Shown here: piece after piece, positions 7,358 to 13,947 of the stretch
Position numbering within the stretch: position 1 is the first letter of the stretch
How the letters are laid out: each line of letters starts with the position of its first letter
Origin: Alphaproteobacteria bacterium
GTDB taxonomy: Bacteria > Pseudomonadota > Alphaproteobacteria > Paracaedibacterales > CAIOTO01
Length of the DNA stretch: 16,014 bases
Reading direction: 5' to 3'
Assembly: GCA_030727085.1 (NCBI GenBank)
Contig: JANRCF010000034.1
Span: forward strand, 1 to 16,014
The notes under the pieces: generated by a model
What the model was told of the DNA's origin: nothing
The model's database searches: none
What the model saw: the letters and a program-made list of their open reading frames with translations, nothing else
Program-made: the position numbers and the translations under genes

Positions 7358-8480
7358 AGCTAAGAACAACCTCTGCTGCTTTTTCTGCGGGCATTTTGCC
7401 GTCAGAAGGGGTTAATAATTGACGAATTTGATCAAATAGCTTGGGCGTTTGTTCGGTAGTTGTGCCATCGGGATTTTCCCCATCAAGCAGAGCCATTAAC
7501 GCCAATTTCAAGTCCTTAGCATTACATGCCTCTTGTAAATATTCAAGAACCACCTTCTTGCCAAGCAAGATGTTAACAAGGCAGACGGATGATATTGTTA
7601 AAAGACGTTTAAGCAGCAGAACGGTGAGCCAAGACGCACGATAGGCAATAATCATAGGCGTCTTTGCCATAGCAAGTTCTAATGATACGGTTCCGCTGGC
7701 AGCTAATGCTACGTCGCATAAGGTCATTGCTTTTTGTTTAAGGAGAGTGTCGGTAATAATATATGCAGAGGGGAGGGCAGTTTTAATTTCATCGGCAAAT
7801 TTGTCAAATGTTGGAATAAGAATATTGGCGTCTAAATCTTTTACAGTTTCCGCAAAAATGGCAAGGTGCTTCTTAATCTCTCCACGTCTGCTGCCAGGTA
7901 GAAGGCAAATGTTTTTTTTAAGGGGATTCAGACCTAATGTTTTAGGTAGTGCGTCATCTACAGTCCAGTCCATACTGCTAATGGGATGTCCCACAACAGT
8001 TGTTGGTAAGCCATGCGTAGTAAAGTAAGGTGGTTCAAATGGAAACAGGCACATTAAGTGATCAACACGCACCCATTTAGCGAGTTTATACGCACGCTTT
8101 GGGCGCCATGCCCACACAGATGGTGCAACATAATGCACACATGGAATATTTGTACGTGCTTTAACGCCAGTAATGACACGGTTGCAAAATCCTGGAGAAT
8201 CGATTGTGACAAGGATGTCAGGTTTAAATTCGCAAATATCATCAATTGTTTTTTGAATAAGTTTTTTGATGCGACGTATATGGGGGATCAGTTCAATGAG
8301 CCCCATAACAGCAATTTCATCATAACCAAACAGTAGATCTACGTTAGCATCACGCATGAGGTCACCACCAATGCCGCGTAAGGTGAGGTCTGATTGTTGT
8401 TTAATTAATGCATTCGCTAAATTACTGCCGAGTAAATCGCCAGATGCTTCGCCCGCAATAATATATATTTTTGTTGTCAT
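7344..8480 (-). CDS. lpxB: Lipid-A-disaccharide synthase
   Basis: LpxB condenses UDP-2,3-diacylglucosamine with lipid X to form the beta-1,6-linked disaccharide of lipid A, at the cytosolic face of the inner membrane. The 378-residue length is normal for this GT-B (GT19) enzyme. Characteristic blocks appear in order: IIAGEASGDLLGSNL at the N-terminus, TIDSPGFCNR, HYVAPSVWAWRPKRA, MCLFPFEPPYF, VVGHPISS, LLPGSRRGEI, ALAASGTVSLELAMAKTPMI and VNILLGKKVVLEYLQ. These cover both nucleotide-sugar and lipid-binding lobes. The ATG at 8480 lacks a strong ribosome binding site. It is divergent from rph and overlaps lptE, forming an LPS biogenesis pair. Its presence says the organism makes lipid A. Confidence 0.97.
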   Translation of the reverse strand: MTTKIYIIAGEASGDLLGSNLANALIKQQSDLTLRGIGGDLMRDANVDLLFGYDEIAVMGLIELIPHIRRIKKLIQKTIDDICEFKPDILVTIDSPGFCNRVITGVKARTNIPCVHYVAPSVWAWRPKRAYKLAKWVRVDHLMCLFPFEPPYFTTHGLPTTVVGHPISSMDWTVDDALPKTLGLNPLKKNICLLPGSRRGEIKKHLAIFAETVKDLDANILIPTFDKFADEIKTALPSAYIITDTLLKQKAMTLCDVALAASGTVSLELAMAKTPMIIAYRASWLTVLLLKRLLTISSVCLVNILLGKKVVLEYLQEACNAKDLKLALMALLDGENPDGTTTEQTPKLFDQIRQLLTPSDGKMPAEKAAEVVLSYVSK

Positions 8481-8514
8481 TGTGCTTGAAAGTGTTTCAA
8501 AAACTTCTGCTGCT

Positions 8515-8524
8515 GAGTATACTC
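8515..8524. promoter_or_regulatory. Palindrome midway between lpxB and rph
   Basis: GAGTATACTC is a perfect 10-bp palindrome almost exactly midway between the divergent start codons at 8480 and 8567. It contains TATACT on both strands, a 5-of-6 match to a -10 hexamer, so it could be overlapping divergent -10 elements or a small operator. No good -35 is spaced correctly on either strand. Confidence 0.3.
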
Positions 8525-8566
8525 ACTTTGAATATGATATTACATTAATAATTTAAGAGGTTTTTT

Positions 8567-9286
8567 ATGCGTCCAGATCGCCGTCAGCCAACAGAACTCC
8601 GCCCGATTTTTTTAGGTCCTAGTTTTGTAAAGTATGCTGAAGGGTCTTGTTTTGTTAAATTTGGTGATACACATGTGATTTGTGCTGCAACAATTGAAGA
8701 AAAAGTCCCACCATTTTTGCGTAATACAGGAGCTGGTTGGATTACCGCTGAATATGGTATGTTGCCGCGTGCAACGCATGAGCGTGTTGATCGTGAAGCT
8801 GCAAAAGGTAAGCAATCTGGTCGTACGCAAGAAATTCAACGATTGATTGGACGTGCTTTGCGTTCTGTTGTTGATTTGAAAAAACTTGGTGAGCGACAAA
8901 TACGTATTGATTGTGATGTGTTGCAAGCAGATGGTGGTACGCGAACAGCAAGTATTACAGGTGCATATGTGGCTCTGTATCAAGCTTTGCAAAAATTAGT
9001 TGCGAATAAAAAGATTTCAGCAATGCCTTTAACTGACCACATCGCTGCAGTTTCATGTGGAATTGTTGATGGTGAGGCGCGACTTGATTTAAATTATATA
9101 GAAGATTCATCAGCGCAGGTTGATGCGAATTTTGTTATTACAGGTAGTGGTCGCTTAGTTGAAATTCAAGCAACAGCTGAAAAAGACCCTTTTAGTGAAG
9201 AGGAGTTCTCACAAATGTTAGCATTGTCAAAAATTGGTGTTGACGAATTAATTAAGTTACAGAAGCAAGCACTTAAGATTGATTAA
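8567..9286 (+). CDS. rph: Ribonuclease PH
   Basis: RNase PH is a phosphate-dependent 3'-5' exoribonuclease that trims tRNA precursors to just before CCA; it acts as a hexameric ring in the cytosol. The 239-residue product is the normal length and begins with the invariant MRPDRRQPTELRPI. The phosphate-binding and catalytic core is present: WITAEYGMLPRATHER, GRTQEIQRLIGRALRSVVD, DCDVLQADGGTRTASI and LDLNYIEDSSAQVDANFV, with the closing block EIQATAEKDPFSEEEF. AAGAGG sits 6 nt before the ATG. A strong intrinsic terminator follows, so this is probably a single-gene transcript. In many alphaproteobacteria rph is divergent from hrcA-grpE; here it is divergent from lpxB. Confidence 0.98.
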   Translation: MRPDRRQPTELRPIFLGPSFVKYAEGSCFVKFGDTHVICAATIEEKVPPFLRNTGAGWITAEYGMLPRATHERVDREAAKGKQSGRTQEIQRLIGRALRSVVDLKKLGERQIRIDCDVLQADGGTRTASITGAYVALYQALQKLVANKKISAMPLTDHIAAVSCGIVDGEARLDLNYIEDSSAQVDANFVITGSGRLVEIQATAEKDPFSEEEFSQMLALSKIGVDELIKLQKQALKID

Positions 9287-9310
9287 GAGCACTTTCTCTG
9301 TGTAGGTATA

Positions 9311-9343
9311 AAAAAGCCCAGGTACATAGCGCCTGGTTTTTTT
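9311..9343. terminator. Rho-independent terminator between converging genes
   Basis: CCAGG (9318-9322) pairs with CCTGG (9332-9336) across a 9-nt loop, followed on the + strand by seven Ts (9337-9343). An A-run (9310-9315) precedes the stem, so the structure can also act on the - strand. It serves rph and probably the converging repeat-protein gene whose stop lies at 9361. Confidence 0.85.
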
Positions 9344-9360
9344 ATATCTGAATGTATGGT

Positions 9361-10659
9361 TTAGCAAATACATTGGCCTGGCGCTACGTTTCCCGTCATA
9401 CATGGGCAAGGCTTCACAGGAGTGCTAGTCGTTGCCGTTCCTGCTGCGGCCGTTCCTGCTGTGGCTGTTCCTGCTGTTTGCGCTGCTGCTGTTTGCGCTG
9501 CCTCTGCATTTCTCGCCGCTGCCGCTGCCGCTTCAGTCTTGAGTACGTTCTTATCCGCCATATATTGCATTGCTTGATGCACAGCTTGTTGTGCTGCTTG
9601 TTGCGCAATCTGTTGTGCTACTTGCTGAGCAGCCTCTTGTGCTACAAGTTGGTTAACTTGCTGTGTTGCTGATTGTGCTGCTTGCTGCGCGAGTTGCTGA
9701 GCAATAGCAGGTGATTGTGTAGCTAGTTGTTGTGCAATTTGTTGCGCAACCTGTTGATTTGCTTGATTTGCTGCTTGTGTCGCTATTTGAGGCGCAATCT
9801 GCTTTGTTAATTGATCAGTTGTTTGTTGCCCTACTTGCTGAGCAATTTGTTGTACCATTTGCGGTGATTGGTGAGCTAGTTCTTGTGCTACTTGTGCTGA
9901 TGCTTGTGTAGACACTTGTGTAGCTACTTGTTGTGAAATTTGGGCTGCAGCTTGTTGCGCTTGTTGAGTCACTTGTTGCGTTATTTGAGCTGGGATTTGT
10001 TGGGAGACAAGCTGGGTTGCTTGTTGTGCGGCCTGTTGTGCAATTTGTTGAGCGATCTGTGGTGACTGCTGTGTTAATTGTTGTGTTACTTGTTGTGCCG
10101 CTTGCTGGGCAACAAGTTGAGTTGCTTGTTGCGTTACTTGCTGCGTCACTTGAGTTGCTGCATGTTGTGCTACTTGTTGCGCGGCCTGTTGCGCTACTTG
10201 CTGTGTAATCTGTTGTGCTACTTGTTGTGCTACTTGTTGTGCCGCTTGTTGTGCAATTTGTTGTATAACGGCTGCAGCTTGTTGGGATAATGCCTGAGCT
10301 ACTTGTTGAGACGCAATTTGAGCTACTTGTTGAGACGCAATTTGTGAAATTTGTTGTGTTACTTGTGAGGCTGCTTGCTGTGCCACTTGTTGGTTAACTT
10401 GCTGCGTGATGTATGGCACTACCTGAGATTCCACGTCTTGCACAGCTTGCAGAACTGCTGCAGAAGAAAGAGCCGAATTAGTGTTGGGCGTTGTTGATGT
10501 GTTTGGAAGTATGGCGACCGTTGTTGTGGGCGTTGCCCCTGTTGATACACCTGCTGTTCCTGAAGAAGCTGTTGTTCCTGCAGTACTTGTGCTAACACCA
10601 AAGGTTGAAATCGAAATACAGAGTGCAATCGATAATCTTGAGTTATATCCAAAAATCAT
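9361..10659 (-). CDS. Secreted Gln/Ala tetrad-repeat protein with cysteine tail, function unknown
   Basis: I do not recognise a family. The 432-residue product has five parts: a likely signal peptide (about 1-27, cut near STSTA-G); a Thr/Ser/Gly-rich linker (28-65); a long repeat tract (86-367) of four-residue units of form x-Gln-(Val/Ile/Ala/Leu)-(Ala/Thr/Ser); an Ala- then Ala/Gly/Thr-rich linker (374-413); and a tail PCPCMTGNVAPGQCIC with Cys418, 420, 430 and 432. The tract has almost no charge: only Glu260, Asp282, Lys286 and Glu342 were noted. It has no aromatics until Tyr366. The likely form is a very long, thin helix, perhaps self-associating; a Gln-rich aggregating fibre is another reading. 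AGGTG lies 7 nt before the ATG, a strong ribosome binding site. Being a real gene is supported by that site, the signal peptide, consistent codon phase and the terminator. Confidence 0.8.
   Translation of the reverse strand: MIFGYNSRLSIALCISISTFGVSTSTAGTTASSGTAGVSTGATPTTTVAILPNTSTTPNTNSALSSAAVLQAVQDVESQVVPYITQQVNQQVAQQAASQVTQQISQIASQQVAQIASQQVAQALSQQAAAVIQQIAQQAAQQVAQQVAQQITQQVAQQAAQQVAQHAATQVTQQVTQQATQLVAQQAAQQVTQQLTQQSPQIAQQIAQQAAQQATQLVSQQIPAQITQQVTQQAQQAAAQISQQVATQVSTQASAQVAQELAHQSPQMVQQIAQQVGQQTTDQLTKQIAPQIATQAANQANQQVAQQIAQQLATQSPAIAQQLAQQAAQSATQQVNQLVAQEAAQQVAQQIAQQAAQQAVHQAMQYMADKNVLKTEAAAAAARNAEAAQTAAAQTAGTATAGTAAAGTATTSTPVKPCPCMTGNVAPGQCIC
9559..10404 (-). repeat. Degenerate 12-bp tandem repeat coding for Gln-rich tetrads
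   Basis: About 846 bp made of diverged 12-bp units, on the + strand variants of TTGTTGTGCTAC or TTGTTGTGCAAT. Each unit encodes one four-residue step. Many units are near-identical, for example two tandem ACTTGTTGTGCT-like steps near 10217-10240 and the duplicated 'GAGCTACTTGTTGAGACGCAATTTG' type block near 10297-10342. The tract stays in frame throughout. Recombination or slippage between units would change length by multiples of four residues. Confidence 0.85.
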
Positions 10660-10799
10660 TTTTTTTCACCTAAAAAGATGTTGTTCTCAATTCTAATTTC
10701 AACAAAAATGTATTAACAAATCGTAAAAAATAGAATTAATTAATCAAAATAATTTTAGGGTTTTGAAATAATTTGGTGTTGATTTGTGTATTGCTACAC

Positions 10800-10829
10800 A
10801 CTCTGCCTTGTTCTTAACAGAGTTTTTTT
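10800..10829 (+). terminator. Hairpin with T-run on the + strand
   Basis: ACTCTG (10800-10805) pairs with CAGAGT (10818-10823), 12-nt loop, and runs into seven Ts (10823-10829). It would work as an intrinsic terminator on the + strand, yet both flanking genes are on the - strand. In the - direction there is no T-run after the stem, so it is a poor terminator for the phosphohexomutase gene. The rest of the gap 10660-10888 is AT-rich and shows nothing else I can support. Confidence 0.35.
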
Positions 10830-10888
10830 GCGAGCAGAGTTGTGGTGCGTTTCATTCGTGAATGGGTTAATAATAGAATTTTCTATAT

Positions 10889-12262
10889 TTATACTTTGAA
10901 TGAAAAGTCAACCAATTCATTTATTAATTCATGTAAATGATCTTTTAAACGTAATAAACCTTCCTCCGATGAGCTTTCAAATCGTGCGACTAAAATAGGT
11001 GTTGTGTTCGATGCTCTGAGGAGCCACCAACCATCGTTTGTTTGCAGGCGAATGCCATCAATATCACAAAAATTAATACATGCACTGTTTAGCTTTTTTT
11101 TAATAATTTCTATTACATCGAATTTCTCAGTGTCTGGGCATGGAATTTTTATTTCCGGAGAAGCGTAAAAGTGAGGAATTAAATCGAGGAATTGTCCAAT
11201 GTCATAACCAAGTGATGTGAGCTCAAGGATTCGAATTGCCGCATAAATACCATCATCGAATCCATAATAGCGATCTTTGAAAAAGAAATGCCCACTCATT
11301 TCACCGCCAAAAATAGCGCCGGTTTTTGGCATGATTGATTTGAAATGAGAGTGACCTGTTGGAGACATAATGGCTTGTCCGCCGGCAGCTTCGACTGAGT
11401 CAAAAAGAAGTTGGCTGGTTTTTACATCTGCAACAATGGTTGCACCTGGATTTGTTTTAAGTATTGCCATTGCAAAAAAGAGTGTGAGTTGATCACCCCA
11501 AATAACACGACCTTGTCGATCGATAATACCTAATCTATCGCCATCACCATCAAAGGCAAGTCCAAGGTCAAGTTTTTCACTTTTAACACGTCTGATTAAT
11601 TCTTCCAGATTGGCGGGATCGGCAGGATCAGGGTGATGGTTTGGGAACGTTCCATCAATTTCAGAATAAAGCAACTGCACATGAATCGTTGAAGGAAGCT
11701 TTTTTGCAAGGAGTTCCATAATTTCCCCTGTAGCGCCATTGCCGCAATCGATACCGACGCGAAGGCCAATATCCCCCCAATTTAGATCCTTAAGGAGGCG
11801 TTGAATGTACGCTGCCATAACGCAAATTGATGATACTTTCCCTGATGTTTTGATGGGAACATTATTTAATGTTTCATCATTAAGGTTTTGAATATCGTTT
11901 CCGTAAAAAGGACGGTCAGAAAGTGTGATTTTAAATCCATTATCTGCTGGTGGGTTGTGTGATCCTGTTATCATGATGCCAGCATCGAGGTTTAATTGTT
12001 GCACAGCGAAGTAGAGCATAGGCGTTGGGCCGCGGCCAATATCCGTTACGTCAATTCCTTTTGATAAAAGACCTTCGATAAGTCCATCGCGAAGTGTTGG
12101 TGAACTTAGACGGCCGTCATAGCCTACGGCAATTGTCGATTTGTCATTTAAAGTAAGCCACGCACCAAACTGTTTTCCTATCGTTAAAGCAACATCACGC
12201 GATAATGTTGTGCCAAAGGTTCCTCTTATGTCATATGCGCGTAAGATCGTAGGTTCAATCAT
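10889..12262 (-). CDS. Phosphomannomutase/phosphoglucomutase
   Basis: This alpha-D-phosphohexomutase should interconvert hexose 1- and 6-phosphates (mannose and/or glucose), feeding nucleotide-sugar synthesis for LPS or capsule. The 457-residue product has the four-domain layout of AlgC/ManB proteins. It opens with ILRAYDIRGTFG. The catalytic phosphoserine is Ser101 in TGSHNP. The Mg2+ loop is DGDGDR with Asp238, Asp240 and Asp242. The sugar-specificity loop is GGEMSGH (Glu321, Ser323). The C-terminal phosphate-binding loop is RASNTTP (416-422). The GEMSG loop is common to dual-specificity enzymes, so mannose versus glucose preference cannot be decided here. AAGAAG lies 8 nt before the ATG. 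It is divergent from trmL. Possible symbols include pmm, manB, algC or pgmG. Confidence 0.95.
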   Translation of the reverse strand: MIEPTILRAYDIRGTFGTTLSRDVALTIGKQFGAWLTLNDKSTIAVGYDGRLSSPTLRDGLIEGLLSKGIDVTDIGRGPTPMLYFAVQQLNLDAGIMITGSHNPPADNGFKITLSDRPFYGNDIQNLNDETLNNVPIKTSGKVSSICVMAAYIQRLLKDLNWGDIGLRVGIDCGNGATGEIMELLAKKLPSTIHVQLLYSEIDGTFPNHHPDPADPANLEELIRRVKSEKLDLGLAFDGDGDRLGIIDRQGRVIWGDQLTLFFAMAILKTNPGATIVADVKTSQLLFDSVEAAGGQAIMSPTGHSHFKSIMPKTGAIFGGEMSGHFFFKDRYYGFDDGIYAAIRILELTSLGYDIGQFLDLIPHFYASPEIKIPCPDTEKFDVIEIIKKKLNSACINFCDIDGIRLQTNDGWWLLRASNTTPILVARFESSSEEGLLRLKDHLHELINELVDFSFKV

Positions 12263-12372
12263 GGGGATTCTTCTTTAAAGGGAATGGAATTGGTGTGGTT
12301 TAAAATACCCTTGTAATCTAGCCTACAACACCCTAATTTGCAAGAATGTATGATTAATTTTGAGTTCGTTTG

Positions 12373-12819
12373 ATGCTGAGACTGGCGCTTTTTAGACCTG
12401 AAATTCCACAAAATACGGGCACCTTGATGCGGCTTGGCGCATGCCTTGATGTGCCGATTGATTTGATTGAACCATGTAGTTTTGTCATTGATGACAAGCG
12501 ATTAAAACGTGCGGGAATGGATTATCGCGAACAAGTAAATTTGACGCGGCATGTTGATCTTGATGCGTTCTGGCAGGCGCGAAAGGGAAATCGTGTGATT
12601 TTGCTGGACGTTAAGGGTGAACATTCATTCTATGATTTCAAGTTCGAGGTTGGTGATACGCTAATGGTGGGTCGCGAGAGTGATGGTGTGCCAGCTGCTG
12701 TTTTCGGTGCTTGTGCGACGAGTGTGTATATTCCCATGAATCTGCAGTGCCGATCATTAAATGTGGCTATAGCAGCTGCCATGGTGATAACAGAGGCTAT
12801 GCGGCAGATACGACAATAA
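12373..12819 (+). CDS. trmL: tRNA (cytidine/uridine 34-2'-O)-methyltransferase TrmL
   Basis: TrmL is a small SPOUT enzyme that methylates the ribose of the wobble nucleotide of tRNA-Leu isoacceptors using S-adenosylmethionine. The 148-residue product fits the family (about 150). It opens with MLRLALFRPEIPQNTGTLMR, the conserved N-terminus. The knot-forming SAM site is visible as LMVGRESDGVP and IPMNLQCRSLNVAIAAAMV. Asn-Thr-Gly near the start and Arg-Ser-Leu-Asn near the end are the usual RNA/SAM contacts. The ATG at 12373 was preferred over the TTG just before it. A TATGAT -10-like hexamer lies at 12349-12354, but no matching -35 was found. It is followed after 67 nt by the HEPN/MNT pair and may be co-transcribed with it. 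Confidence 0.95.
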   Translation: MLRLALFRPEIPQNTGTLMRLGACLDVPIDLIEPCSFVIDDKRLKRAGMDYREQVNLTRHVDLDAFWQARKGNRVILLDVKGEHSFYDFKFEVGDTLMVGRESDGVPAAVFGACATSVYIPMNLQCRSLNVAIAAAMVITEAMRQIRQ

Positions 12820-12886
12820 GGTTCATTGAAGATGCATATTGTTCATGTTAAACTGTTTTCTGGGTTGTGAGATAAAGAAAATTAGA

Positions 12887-13282
12887 ATGCATTTGATTGA
12901 TGGCATTAGCACTGATTCATTACTTAAAGCGTTTCGTAAGTTTGAAACATTTCGTTTAAATACGCATACAGAACATGAAAAAGCAGGAACAATTCAAGCG
13001 TTCGAATATTGTTTTGAGCTTGTTTGGAAAACAATGCGTCGTTTGTTAGAAGTACGTGGACAAATACTTAATTCACCACGAGAAGTGATTCGTGCAGCTG
13101 CACTTGAGTCTTTTATTGATGATCCCGAAATATGGTTTGATTTTCTTAAAAAACGCAATCTTACAGTGCATACCTATCAAGAAAAAGAAGCTGAAGAGGT
13201 TTTATCCGTGCTAGAAAACTTTTCAATAGAAGTTAAAAAATTCTTAAACAAAATAGGGGTTAATGAAGATGTTTATGGATGA
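12887..13282 (+). CDS. HEPN-domain protein, HI0074/HepT-like (putative toxin)
   Basis: This 131-residue all-helical protein belongs to the 'nucleotidyltransferase substrate-binding' HI0074 group, related to HepT toxins. Family blocks are GTIQAFEYCFELVWKTMRR (34-52), SPREVIRAAA (63-72) and IWFDFLKKRNLTVHTY (82-97). The last holds the RX4HXY motif: Arg90, His95 and Tyr97. In characterised HepT proteins this Arg and His are ribonuclease residues and the Tyr is the site AMPylated by the partner MntA. All three are intact. The ATG at 12887 was chosen because homologues start near here; in-frame TTG/ATG codons at 12839-12845 would add 14-16 atypical residues. The 3' end overlaps the next gene, so the two are translated together. 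Toxin activity is inferred from the motif and not demonstrated. Confidence 0.88.
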   Translation: MHLIDGISTDSLLKAFRKFETFRLNTHTEHEKAGTIQAFEYCFELVWKTMRRLLEVRGQILNSPREVIRAAALESFIDDPEIWFDFLKKRNLTVHTYQEKEAEEVLSVLENFSIEVKKFLNKIGVNEDVYG

Positions 13283-13574
13283 TAGGCATTTAGATATTGT
13301 TAAAAATATCTTGAAGAAATATCCATATACTTTCTATGCATTTGGGTCACGTGTTCGCGGAACTGAAAAAAGATTGTCGGATTTAGATCTTTGTTTTATT
13401 GAAAGCATTCCTGGGAATATAAGATCTCATATTGATGAGGATTTTGAAGATTCTGATTTGCCATATAAGGTCGATGTTGTTGATTGGCATGCATGTGATA
13501 AAAGTTTTAAAAGCTTAATTCGAAATGATTTAGCTTTGATTCAAATGGGTGATGCGTTGCGTACGTTGGATTAA
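13269..13574 (+). CDS. Minimal nucleotidyltransferase, MntA/HI0073-like (putative antitoxin)
   Basis: This 101-residue protein has a pol-beta-type nucleotidyltransferase fold. The catalytic motif GSX10DXD is exact: Gly26-Ser27, Asp38 and Asp40 (AFGSRVRGTE...SDLDLC). A third carboxylate, Asp69, is in YKVDVVDW. In the known HepT/MntA system the enzyme AMPylates the HEPN partner and silences it. The start is chosen at 13269 because AGGGG (13255-13259) lies 9 nt upstream; the ATG at 13263 is possible but only 3 nt from that site. Either start overlaps the 3' end of the HEPN gene. Only 13 nt separate its stop from the converging DUF167 gene, with no terminator seen. The family call is strong; the antitoxin role is inferred from the pairing. 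Confidence 0.9.
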   Translation: MFMDDRHLDIVKNILKKYPYTFYAFGSRVRGTEKRLSDLDLCFIESIPGNIRSHIDEDFEDSDLPYKVDVVDWHACDKSFKSLIRNDLALIQMGDALRTLD

Positions 13575-13587
13575 ATTTCCTAACAAA

Positions 13588-13947
13588 TTACACCCTCAAC
13601 GCAGCCACTACTTCATCTAAGGAAATCCCCTCAAGTGAAAAACATTTTAAGCGATGCGTCCCGCCTGATTTAAGTGAAATGCATGATTTTGGTAAAGACA
13701 GTTTTTTTGCCAATAGTGCAATGACAGCTTTGTTGGCTTGGTTATCTTCTGGTGCGGCTGTGACGTATACTTTCAAGTATGACCGGCTATCAGCATCTAG
13801 CGTGACGCTGTCGATACGTTCTTTTGCTGCTTTTGGCGTAGCACGTACAAACAATTCCACGCCTTCTTTCGTGGCGCGGCAGGGTTGGGTCGATGCCTCA
13901 TTGGGGAGAGTAGGAATTGTGTCAAATAACGAGCGTTGCTTGCTCAC
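13588..13947 (-). CDS. DUF167 (YggU-family) protein
   Basis: A 119-residue member of the small YggU/DUF167 family, whose function is unknown. The signature is clear: VELFVRATPKAAKERI (about 30-45), VYVTAAPEDNQANKAVIALLAKKL (60-83) and the Ser-Gly plus His-Arg-Leu-Lys block SLKSGGTHRLKCF (91-103). The N-terminal 25 residues are extra and variable. I chose the GTG at 13947: it has AAAGG 7 nt upstream and overlaps the cutA stop as GTGA, a standard coupling arrangement. Longer starts, such as ATG at 13977, would run far into cutA and read as non-conserved sequence. It is the last gene of the eamA-maiA-cutA operon. Confidence 0.88.
   Translation of the reverse strand: MSKQRSLFDTIPTLPNEASTQPCRATKEGVELFVRATPKAAKERIDSVTLDADSRSYLKVYVTAAPEDNQANKAVIALLAKKLSLPKSCISLKSGGTHRLKCFSLEGISLDEVVAALRV

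Noticed and set aside
8612..8992. A 126-residue - strand frame inside rph
   Set aside because: Antisense shadow of RNase PH with Ser/Thr/Asn-rich noise composition.
9352..9672. A + strand frame coding for a cysteine-rich 106-residue peptide
   Set aside because: It is antisense to the repeat-protein gene; the Cys/Leu richness is simply the reverse reading of the Ala/Gln codons, and there is no ribosome binding site.
9933..10290. Other + strand frames within the repeat tract (Leu/Val-rich, membrane-like)
   Set aside because: Stop-free because of the 12-bp repeat, not because of coding; the - strand frame has a signal peptide, strong ribosome binding site and terminator.
9559..10404. Tandem repeats as a CRISPR array
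   Set aside because: The units are 12 bp, contiguous, diverged and in coding phase, with no spacers.
9361..10659. R-body (Reb) protein, suggested by Gln/Ala richness
   Set aside because: Reb proteins are about 100 residues without long tetrad repeats or a signal peptide and cysteine tail.
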